Position numbers and translations under genes: made by a program. From positions 14,571,124 through 14,635,123 of the forward strand of contig OX438741.1 in assembly GCA_949316235.1 (NCBI GenBank): 64,000 bases of DNA. The letters are read 5' to 3'. Below the pieces are notes generated by a model, which was not told the origin of the DNA, ran no database searches, and was given only the letters and a program-made list of their open reading frames with translations. The stretch's first letter is position 1. The number at the start of each line of letters is the position of its first letter. Below, one piece after another: positions 30,120-42,000 of this stretch. This DNA comes from Oegoconia quadripuncta (Eukaryota; Arthropoda; Insecta; Lepidoptera; Autostichidae).

Positions 30120-30345
30120 ATTATAAAGCTCGGTAAATTATAACTGCGATTTGTTGCTCAATAACGGCGCAACGGATCAATGGATTTGGATGTCATTTGG
30201 TATATAGGGAGAATATACCTTGGATTAAGATATAGGATTTTTTATGCCGATAAAGTGATTGGTTCCTGCGAGATAAACCAATTTTCGCGATAAAGTCATT
30301 CCACGCAGGCGACGCCGCGGGCGGAAAGCTAGTACTTAATATTAC
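30120..30345. mobile_element. Helitron-like non-autonomous element (putative)
   Basis: GCTCAATAACGGCGCAACGG, 'GGATTTGGATGTCATTTGG', then CACGCAGGCGACGCCGCGGG with CGGAAAGCTAGT at the end. A GC-rich palindromic end finishing in CTAG fits insect Helitron 3' ends. A related copy is at 55318-55535. No transposase. Confidence 0.45.
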
Positions 30346-32468
30346 ATTGTTTGATTTGGTGAACGTTTGTAGTATTCTGTGGCGAGGCGAGAGTATCATG
30401 AAAATATTCTAGTATACCTACATCTAATGCTAATTCTTTTTCAGAAGCTATGCTGACGAATAATGGAGTTAATCCGGGACAGGATAGAATTATTTCATTT
30501 ATTTACTATTAAGAAGAAATTAAAAATCATAAAGAATAAAACATCCGAAATATCATTAGAATTTTATTTTTACATTCGTTATTTCTCCTCTCTTTACATG
30601 GCAACATTGCCAACAAAAGTGTTACATCTCGTGAAGCATTAACTTTAAAACTACAGTCTTACAAGCACTTTTAAAAATATATGCACAGATTTATCGCCTA
30701 AATTAATTTTTAGTACAATACAAGCATTTTGTGTTACGTAATTTTAAAATGACTAAATTACAAAAAAAAATAATGGTAACGTTAAAATTAAATAATTCAA
30801 TGGCACTTTAGTTAATAGTGTAAAAGTAGCGAAACAACTGTGACTGTGATCTTTTCCTAACATTTGATTGGTGGATTCCCACCCACATTGGTTATTCGAT
30901 GCTCCGTCATTGGTTGAATTGAATGGTACTGACGTAACTATAGAATCCACAATCAGTGTCAGATTTTAATTGGATAATGGTGTGTGCTGTGCATGGTGTG
31001 ATTTGTCTTCTTCTTTCCTCCTACTATTGGCAATCGTCGCCTATTCGGGCGACATTTCTGCCAATGTCTAGTGTGACAAATCCACTTATTACATTATTAA
31101 TATTTTTCATTTTGTCTAAGGCATAGTAAATATATTTGCTAAAGCAGTAAAGAAACTATGTACAAACATTTGAGACCACGCACTCCCATAGACGCATGTC
31201 TCAACAAGGCCCTTATGTGGACGTCGCATTGCAGTTAGTCGCGGGTGCCGCGTCGAGGTCGAGACGAGTAGTCATTCTTTGTGTTTAATTGTATTGCGTG
31301 CGCTGTCCACGATCGTTTTAAAGATGCCACGAGTGTAATTGTAATGTATGAGTGTATTAATTTACGAAGAAGTAGACAGAATTTACACTAGAATTAGCTA
31401 TTCATTAGAATCAGAATTTTTTACATTATAAAATTTAATAATAAAGCCTTTCGAACGTGTCGTAGAATGCGAAAGTAATTTTTAGCGAGAAATTTATAAT
31501 ATCTAACGAAGAATAAAGACTTCAATGTTAGTTTTTTTAATTACATAATTTTATTTGTAAAGTAGCCAATTCATTCGATTATTTGATCATTATAGCATTC
31601 AAATAAATGTTTTAATAAATAATAAAAATTAAGCTTTTAATTTTACAAAAAATCAGAGGACAACCCTAACGGTCAATTGGCGCGTAGGTATTTATTTTAT
31701 CTCAACGAAAAGGCCTAGTTTCGATACTGCTTTAGCTTGTATAATGTGACAGTGCCTTACGGAAGAATTTGTAGGCTTCTTGTGGGAACACGAAAGCTCA
31801 ATCATACTTATATTTACACTTCCCTTCACTTGTATACAATTGCTGCACAATATTCTGCTTTTAACATACATCAAAACTCGAAATATACAAATTGTAGGAA
31901 ATATAAATAAAAGCGCCATGACCCTCGCCGAATTCCTGCCAAAAAGTCAACACCTTTGTATTTGTGGTAATGAGTATCGATTACTAATCTTAGTTTGGTA
32001 GTACGGTAGATTGAACAAGAATTAAAAATATTTTCAGAAATTCAAGGGCATTCATAACTTAATCCTCTGGGTTGCTTGGAGGATAAAATTTCAAACTTAA
32101 GAGTTCTAATTTTAAATTAGATCCAAAATGTAGCACCGTTTAAGAAATATTTTAAGAACGACGTATTTATTTAAACAGCATAGGTACAATATAATTCTGT
32201 GAAGCCTTAAATAAAATAAGAAGAAAGATTCACTTTCTTGAAGAAAATTACACGCAACTTTGCGGTTAAGTAGGTTTCAAAAGTTAAGTATATCCTAAGA
32301 AAAAAGAAATTTATGATCTAACAAAGACTTTCAAGGTCTAAATACACGAATAAGGCACATAACGGCACAATAGAACGCCATCCTGATATACACGAAAGTA
32401 TCCAATCATTGTTTGATGAGGACATAGGAATGCTGTCTCTCCACTTTAAAAATTCAGAATTCGCGGCT
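30346..32468 (-). other. Presumed 3' UTR and intergenic sequence of the 32-59 kb gene
   Basis: No coding frames. Minus-strand AATAAA signals occur near 32165-32172 (about 300 bp after the stop), near 31690-31700 and near 30560. Which one is used cannot be told. 31760-31830 carries a scrap of the 38.3-kb repeat family (CTTCTTGTGGGAACACGAAA GCTC, ACACTTCCCTTCACTT). Confidence 0.45.
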
Positions 32469-33037
32469 TTAACGGACTCTAGTATTCTCTTGTTTTTTAT
32501 TTTTATTTGACAGCTTGAACCAACCAGCCTTTTTATTGCTGTCTTTTGGCATAGAAATCGATCTGGAGATCCTCTCACGACCCCCATCTCTGTTTAGCAG
32601 CTCGCTTGATTGACTCTTCTTATTTTCTCTACCAACACTTTTCCTAGATATCGTTGTGCTTTGAACACTAGAGTCGCTCCTCTTATCAGGTTTCTTGTAT
32701 AAAGTTGTACTCGAACTGGTCAAGCGATTGTTCTGCGGCTTCCTCGTCAACGTTGTCTGACTGTAGGACTTATTTTTTTGCAATGTTGCCGGCCTGTCGT
32801 CTATTAAGTTCTTAGTGGAGGAGGATTTCTTGAATACCGGCTCCTTTTGCTTGGATTTCCTTGGTCTTTGGGCGTAATGGACGTCGCGTTGGTCGGAATA
32901 GTGTCGTGGGGTCCAGGGGGCGAATATTGAGAAGCTCTTAGTTGTGCTCCTGACCTGGAGGTTGGAGGAGTTGACTGAGGACACGTCGTCTCGTGAACGG
33001 TTGCGTGTAACCCGACCTGGATCAGGAATGTCGCCAA
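32469..33037 (-). CDS. Disordered protein, last exon
   Basis: 569 nt: two bases plus 188 codons and TAA at 32471-32469. Starts [20 protein letters not shown], contains [20 protein letters not shown], long Ser/Thr/Lys repeats, and ends [20 protein letters not shown] followed by [11 protein letters not shown]. The split Val codon (G from exon G, TT here) joins the motif [13 protein letters not shown] exactly. Confidence 0.88.
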
Positions 33038-36000
33038 CTGGAATCAAATGCATTTGCTCAGAAAAATATGTAATTTGAGAGAGAAGTAAAATAAGGAAAA
33101 ATTTTAAATAATTTTTAAGCTTTTAAATGCTACATATTGAGACCCTGATCATCATTCATCATTGACGACCGGTGGATAGTGACCCTGTCAGCGAAACCAA
33201 CGGTTGAGGGTTCGAATCCCGCGAGTGGTAAATGTTTGTGTGATGAATACAAACATTTATTCCAGAGTCATCGATGTTTATACAAATATTTATGTATGTT
33301 TATCCGTTATGTAGTATCCATAGCACAAGCTTTGCTTAGTTTGGGACTAGATGATTGGTGTAAGTGTCCGAAATATTTATTTATTTATCATCACAAAGAC
33401 GAGTAACAAAGCCCAGCCGTTGTCGAGTTCCGGCTCTATCATCGGACACTGAATTTCATCTATGAACACACTGCTTTATTGTTTTATTACAGAGTTCCCA
33501 TGGTAACCTTCCGGCTACATCAACAGACAAGCTCAATTCCCTTATACCTTATACACTTTATACTTAATTGGTTATTTTGGTGTGGACACTTACCAGTTGT
33601 GGCGTGCAGGTAGACGACGCTGCGTTGTGATTGATGACTGGAGTCGCCCTCGGTGCTACTCTCGCCTGAGTTTGCAGCTGGTGTCCGTCTACGATGTCTG
33701 ACGAGCAAACACAAGAAATAAGCAAGGATTTGTTATAACGCATTCATAATTAATCACCGAATACTAAGGTCTGCGGCCTCATGATCTCCAACAGCATTAT
33801 AAGTCCTCAATGTTGAGGCATAGCTCCTCTCAGCAGATGATATGGGCCTTAATCTATCACGCGGGGCCAGTGCTGATTGGTGTCAGACTAGAGGTCATCT
33901 AGCAGTCAGTGTTTGCCACTCCACCGACGGCGGTCTACAGGAGTGGCAAATTGCGGCTGTAAAAAATTAAGTTTCTAGTGTAACGCAATAAAAATATGCG
34001 GCCGTTCAAAGCGTATTTTCAATGTTCATACTAAAATCACACTCACTGACAGATCATTAAAACCTATGGTACTTCCCGGTAGCCGGTACCTGACAATCTG
34101 GAAATTTGGCAGGAAAGGAGATCTTATGGCACAGGTGAAGGAAGAAATACGAAAATCATCAATTTCGAATCCCGTGTGAAATTATTATTATTATTATTTT
34201 TTTATATGAGAGGGCGGCAAACGAGCATGCGGGTCACCTGATGGAAAGCAATCACCGACGCCCATGGACACCCGCAACACCAAAACGGTCACAGATGCGT
34301 TGCCGGCCTTATTATTACGAGACAAACATTATTTACCCCAATATCACTAGATCGTCTAAATAACTAAAGACATATTTCAGTTTGTCGGTTTAAACTTAAC
34401 AATGCTGATTAGGTTAGGAATGAAACACGCAGTGCAGCAGCAGGTTCTGAGAAAAAGATCACGGACGCCAGCAAGAGATCCTATAATCGTCGAAAAATAC
34501 TTTAAAATTCTTTATTTGCCATAATAGAGGCCGGCCGAAGCTGTAGACTCCTGTGACAAACGGATGGCATTGGCATGTTGGTACTCCTGGAGGAACTGAA
34601 GTCACTTTCGCCAATGGACTTCAAGTAGATTATTGGTTTTCAAGGGAGGGTTTGTAGCAAGCGCTACTCTCCGGTACGCTTTATTAAAGAAAAGAAACTA
34701 TGGAAAGAAAGAAGAAAAGAAATTGCTTTGGAACTTATGGTATGTGTGTGACTGGAGATACAAATAAACGATTTATCTATCTATCTATCTATGGTGCGGA
34801 CTGATCTATGATCCGTGCACCATTTCAAAATATTCAAGTTCGACATACGGCATTCCATAATCTTCATAAAAATCACGGATAGTGCCAATATCTCTAATGC
34901 GATGGCGTGCTGGAATACCAGGAGCCGGTTGCCGGTGATTGCTGCATTTCGCATTTCTGTTTCCTACTGAGCAATCCAAGATCTCATACATGTACTCACG
35001 AAAATGAAGTATTCTAAAGATATTTCATTAGTTAGATACATCTATTAAGATTTTGAATAATTGCATCACTTACTTCAGATCCCTATTAAGATCCAGCTTA
35101 CTACTTTGCAACTCCGAGGAACTGCCCCTATCCTCCATCCTATATTTTCTCAGATCTCCTTTACTCCCCTTCAAAGTCTTGGAGCTGCTATGGCTCCTAG
35201 ATCTCCTGTCGTACGGGCTCATTGGCGGTTTCAGCGCTTTTCTCTCAAACTGGCTCTCCGTCTCCGAGTTGCTTTGGATTTCAGAAATATTCTGCAAGTT
35301 CTTCTTGTAATACTGCTTCGTTCTCGGAGACTCGCTCTTTTCTTTTTGCAGATTGGACAAGGAATAGCTTTTGTTGGTTATTTCGTGGTCAACCTCATCC
35401 ATACCAGTGCTAGAGTTCGAGATGGTCTTCCTTAAAGTGCTGTGAGATTGAGGAAGGCTTTTGGACTTGGTGACTGTGGTTTTAACGTTCACGTCTGATT
35501 CCTGATCGGTGTCGCCGAAGAAGCGGAGGTTTTTCGCGGGCGAGTTGAGAGGTTTCTTCGCCCAGGTCTTGCGGGAGTCATCTTCTACTGTAAAGACACT
35601 TTCTTTGTCGGCCTGAAATCATAAATTATTAATTTTAAGTTAGACTGTCAGACATAAAGAAGAGGAGAAGTTGCATGTAAAACATCAATTTCCCCATCCT
35701 TAGGAGGTTTTTACTGGATGGGTTAAAAACAAATATTAACTGTTTTTGCTCCTTAATTGGTAAGTAGATTTTCATAGTTGAAACCTACAAGAAGATGTTG
35801 GGAGAAGACAAACGGCAACTGTGGTCTGATCGAGGGTTTATTGTTGAATGTTGCACCGATTGAAAGAGAGCGAAGCACTGGCTGCGCGACAGTATATACA
35901 TTTAGATTTGCGCCATCTATCGGATTGTCCTGGAACCCGTCAGAAACGTACACTTGTACATATTGAAGTGAATAAATTGATTAGTGATGGGTTTACGGGT

Positions 36001-39000
36001 TCGCGGATAGATGGCGCCAGTCTTTACATAATCGTGCAGACAGCGTCAGGCGAGGTTCTATACTGAACAGAAGAGCTGAGTATCAACTAAATAAAACAAA
36101 CCTTAGCAGTCTTCTTCTTTCGCGTCAGCCGGTCAAGGGACTTGAACCAATTGGTGGCAGACGTCGGGGGAGGTGCGGGCTGTCTGCGCGGCGGGGAGGG
36201 CGTCGGGCTCGGTGTTGCCAATCTTCGTCTCTCGCGATACCTCTCCGCCTGGAATGAGCACAGTTGTGTAAGCTTATTTTATTAATTATAAATTGAAAAT
36301 TTGGAGAACTCCCGAAAAATGTAATGTGGCCCAATGTAAACAACATTACATTGGGCAACATTATGTTTATATTTCGGACTACCTACTATGGAGACTAGAT
36401 AACGGATAAACATACACAATTATTATATATTATTAATAATATTATTATGATAGGTCTTTATCTATAAAATTGAGGATTTTTTCTCCGTACTACGATTCCA
36501 TAGCTATTTCCAAATTTGTTTTTTATTTGAAAAATGGAATATATTACTCCGTGGCTCAATGTAAACAACATTGGGTTTACGTTTCGGAGGTCGCGGGTTC
36601 GATCCCCAGCGGGGTACATATTTAGTACTCGGTTTGGTTGGTGGTAGGGCATATTAAATGTCCGCCTGGCTAGCTACCACCATTTTATCTAAATCTGCCG
36701 CCAAACAGCAATGTTAATAACGTTGCTGTGTTCCGCTTGTCACAGATAAGATAGCCAGTCCCCCAAATAAGATGGGGTTTCCGGGTCAGTACGCTACTAC
36801 CTTCGGCCTCATCTTCACTTAACATTAGGTGTGATTGAGGTCAAATGCTAACCCATAGTGCATAAAAAAAAAATATACAAGTACAGTAACGGCACATTCA
36901 CAACTTAAAGAGATATCACTGACATTTCAATTAATATAAATCTGAAATCCTTTTACAAAACTATAGCAGGTTATTGAATATCTTATAATAAAAATAGTCA
37001 GGCTATATGCAAATAACCGCTTCCGTGCCTTAATATAAATAACTCAAAGATTTCGATCCCCAATGTTTAGTGTTATGTTTAGTTGCCGGTAGGCTTTTAA
37101 ATGTCAGCTTACCACCATCTTATCTAAGTTTTTGTGTTCCGGTTGTCAAAGATAAGTCTACGGCAATCTGGTTTTAAACAGACACAACTTCCGAGCTTTC
37201 AAGCGTTTTTGCCATTCGTATTAATGGCACTATTACTCGCGGTAGCCTTCTGCTACCACCACGCACACTGCATCTAGGCGCAGTCCGTGGTGTATACGAA
37301 AGCAGGAGGCCGAGCTTCACTCGCCCTCCTTCCCCATAGGGATGGCGCTAGTGCCATGTTGCATTTCATTGGCTACACTCCCATTTGCCGAGGGGGGAAG
37401 TTGGAAACCTTTTTCTTCTTACACACCCTATTTCTTTCTTTAATTAGCCTGGGGTCCAAGGTAGCAATAGAGTCACGTAGGGCACCGTCTACCTTCAGTA
37501 GGCGCCGTGTCGAGTACCACTGTTGATCCTGGCTTATAGGAGTTACAGTGGGAGGAGTGTGGAGGTGGGATTGTCAATGATAAGTCCTCTAAGTAAGATA
37601 GGTACGGCTTCCCGGTTACTTGTTTTGACTCAGACTGAATTCTTAGTGAAAGAAATAAGACATGGCTGTATGGGCTTAGATCTGCCTTCACCGGGAAGTG
37701 GAGTGAATTTTTGTTAATGCACAACGGGTTTGTACTTGACCTCAATCACACCTGATGTTAAGTGAAGATGAGGTCGAAGGTGGAAGCATACTGACCCGGA
37801 AACCCTAACATATTTGGGGGACTGGCTATCTTATCTCTGAAAACCGGAACACAACAATGCTATTAACATTGTTGCTTGGCGTCAGGTTTAGATAAGATGG
37901 TGGTGGTTAGCCTGGCGGACATTTAAAATGCCCTACCACCAACCAAACTGAGTACTTAAACATGTACCCCGCTGGGGATTAACCCGCGACATCCGATTCG
38001 TACACCCAATATTGTTTAATTTGCGCTACGGAGGGGGGTAAGACTCAACCAAAAAAAAATTAAGTGTGGACTGCTACTAATTAGATTAGTAATCACTATT
38101 TATAAGTCAGTGCCATATAGGGTTACCTACTACTTACTATACTATAATACCTATATAAGTAGGTATCAACATTTGCCTCTAAAGCACTGCGTACCAGGTT
38201 CATTGACATCTCGACAGGTGAATTAATAAATCATAGTGTCTGGCAACCTGATGGCAGCCTCATTCAAAAAAGGAGTAAAGAAACCGGCGCGGAATTTTTG
38301 AATATAGAATAGAACAAACTTTTATTGTCAAAGCTTTTTGGCGGGATCTCGGCGAGTGAAGTTGCAATTTTCTTTATAATTCATATAATTTGTGCATTCT
38401 GACTTTTGAAGCTTAATAATGGCAGGATATTGTGCAGCAAAAGTTAGTGATGGTGTACAAGTGAAGGGAAGTGTAAATTAAAGTGCGTAACGGAGCTTTC
38501 GGGTTCCCACAAGAAGCCGCCAAAATCTTTTGTAAAGCTCTCTGCCACTTTACTGAAGAATGACTTGACCGTCACTAGACTCTGTATACGCCAAGTATAC
38601 GACGAATGACTTGTTTTGACTGAGACTGACTTATAAACTGAAGAAATAAGAGAAATAAGACATGGCTGTATGGGCTTAGATCCCTTTGCCTTCTCCGAGA
38701 GGAGAGAATAAAACGAAAAAAAAATTTATTGTCAAACTTTTTTGTCACAATCGTTAAAACCAATTTATCGTTGGCTAAATACTCAATGCAGTCAAAGAAA
38801 AAAAAACAGGCTTTTTGGCGGGAACTCGGCGAGTGAAGTAGCATTTTTCATTATAAGTCTTATAATTTGTGCATTCTAACTTTTGAAGCTTAATAATGGC
38901 AGAATATTGTGCAGCAAACGTTAGTGATGGTGTACAAGTGAAGGGAAGTGTAAATTAAAGTGCGTAACGGAGCTTTCGGGTTCCCACAAGAAGCCGCCAA

Positions 39001-42000
39001 AATCTTTTGTAAAGCTCTCTGCCACTTTAATGAAGAATGACTTGACCGTCACTAGACTCTGTATACGCCAAATATACGACGAATGACTTGTTTTGACTGA
39101 GACTGACTTATAAACTGAAGAAATAAGAGAAATAAGACATGGCTGTTATGGGCTAGATCCCTTTGCCTTCTCCTAAAGGAGAGAATGAAACCAAAAAAAA
39201 AAAAAAAAAAAACAACGGACCTAAGTAGGTTTACTAGCAAACATTCTATCATACAAAGCATGCTTATGAGTATGCTTAAAATAAGTATGATCTTGAACTG
39301 ATACACATGCTAGTTTTAAGCATGTTCCTAAATGAGCATGCTTTTAAGCAAACCGCCATATTGAAATTTTCTCTGAATGACGAATTTACTAGTGAAGGCG
39401 TGACTCTTAGGCCTGTATTAATAAACCAATCTCAATACAAGTCTTGAGGGTGTATCAACCGAGATGCGTCTTAAACAATTGACGCTATAATGCTAATTTT
39501 CGTGCTAAAACCAATCTTGAGATCTACTCAGCTGAGATCACTTCTCAATATTCGTCTCAGCGGCGAAAGAATGATAGTCTTGAGTTTCGTTTATAAATAC
39601 GCGCGCATCTCAAGTGAGTACTGCTTGGTCCTTTTCAGGTCTCAAGTTCGGTTTATTAATCAACACGTTTACTTGAGACCGGTCACAAGACTGTTCTCAA
39701 TCTTGAGAATGGTTTATTAATACGGGCCTTACTTACAAAGTAAAAAACAAGTAGGTACTGTCTGCAACACAATTAAGGTAGCAGTCCTTTATTTATAAAT
39801 AATATATGTATGAGAAAGTCTAAAGGGAAATTAAGTTAGAATAGAACCAACCCGTCCTTGCCCGTGGGTGTCGTAAAAGGCGACTAAGGGACTTTCCCAA
39901 AACAATATATATAGTTTTGCATGTTTCCCTGAACCCCTGTCACTTGTTGTATTTCTGTAATTCATCAAAATAACCGTGGATGTTGTTTCCATCATTAAAC
40001 TTTTAATGTTTGGTGCACCCAAACACTATTGTTTGGAATATCTCTCACCACGCCATTTGGGCTATAGATCGAGACGTTACGTATGCATCTTTAGTAATTT
40101 CTTTAATATATTTGATTTAACAATCTGAATGACGTTATGTATGTATGTTACTTAAGTTTAATTGAAATTTATCGGTCACATGATATACACCGATCAAGAT
40201 GTAATGGAAAATAAAACAAAATCCAACCAAGACCCTCCAAATAATATGATAAAAATTAAGCCTGCTACCTTAATTGTGTTGCAGACTGAACGAGAGAGAT
40301 CTGAGATCGTCTTTTGTTTACATATTTAGCAAGTTCCGTAGAATGCAAACAGAAGTCTTCCAGTAACTGGGCCTCCGTGATACCGAAGTATGACGAGCCA
40401 GCCAGTTCTATTTGTTGAGATTTTGTTAGTGAGATTAACTTTCTAATTGTTTAGGAATTGTAGGTGTCTTTCGCCAATTATTATTATTTCAATTTTTTTT
40501 TCTCCTAAGATTTCGTCATATAACGCTAGCTTGCATGTAGCTTGTAGCCAATAGTTTTGCAGTGTGCAACAACTTCTGACGTGTTATGCGTTCTGTTATC
40601 AGTGAATGCACGAGGTGGAGACTGAAAAACAGCTATTTTGCTGAGGCTCCAACCTATTTGTCCACTACGTTAGAAAATTTAACTGTAATTAATGATCCAT
40701 GGGCGGCGGTGATTGCTTTCTATCAGGTGACCCGCATGCTCGTTTGCCGCCCTCTCATATAAAAAAAAAAAAAAATTAATGATCATGTAGTATAATTTTT
40801 TTAAGTGGATGAGTAAATATCTTTTTATTTATTTATTTTATTTATTTAATGACACTTTAGTCATTGAAGAGTTCCACAATCCACCTCTCGGCTTATTCAG
40901 CACATTTCCTCAACAACAGCCTTACGCGTCCCCACTGTTGGGGCCACATTCTTCTCTCACTGGGGGACGGTATGGGCAATAATCCATTACGCGAGCCCGC
41001 AGTGTGGATTGGTGTATTGTGCCATATATGTTGTGGCTACGAACGAATAGCGAATGTGACTGCGCCGCGAGGACTCATTGATCGCCATTTTTTTTTTAAG
41101 CGAGAAGAGGTTTCATGTCCATTACCTACTTAGCGTTGTATACGTACAGTCAGCTAAAAAAGTGGTCTTCCACCCTATGGTTGACATTCATAGGTACACC
41201 TAAGCATACTAAATCTTTAGAAAAAAAGAAAAGAAATAGGAAATTAAAATATATTGAAAGAATTTCACAAGGTCTATTTCCTAAGGCAGTTTTTTCGAAA
41301 ATAAAAATAATATTGTAAGGAGTTTCGCTTCGCCAAAATAAAGATACGCGTCACGTAACCACTTAGTATGAAAAAACTATTTTTCTACGAATTAGAAGTA
41401 GAACAACCGTAACTATTTTTTTACGAATTTCAGAAAGTTGTTAGTTATGATGGCTATTTACACCCCCTTTCGGCTAGATTATACCCTTTTGTGTAATACA
41501 TTGTACATACAATAGTGTTAATTTTTTTTTTGAAAACCGATAGACCGTCTCTTTTGGCGACCGTACCTATATTATATAAGTATAACGAATGACGCATCTC
41601 ATTTCTGTGCAACAATTACTTAAAAAAAAAAGAAAAAACCTCGTTCGCGCCCTAACATCAGTGATACAAAAAAGATGGCGTCAAAATTTCGTTTTTACTC
41701 AAGCAAAAACTCTTTGGAGTTGTGAGAAAAATTAAAAAGGAATTTGGTGGTATGTGAAAAAATTCTTGTTAGCGGCTTCCCTAGTAACTCTCAGCTTCAT
41801 CCATCATCCATCAGCAGCAGTCATCATTATGGTGTTGGACATAATAGGACTTTGTCATACAAAGAGTTTTGGAAAATTTTTTTCTTAGCAAAGTAATCTT
41901 TATTAAAATTATTAAAATCCTTCATTTACGTCGTTACAGTACCATAACAAAGAGAGATGCAGGTTCGCTGATAGACATAGTTTAATTTTTAACGTAAGGA

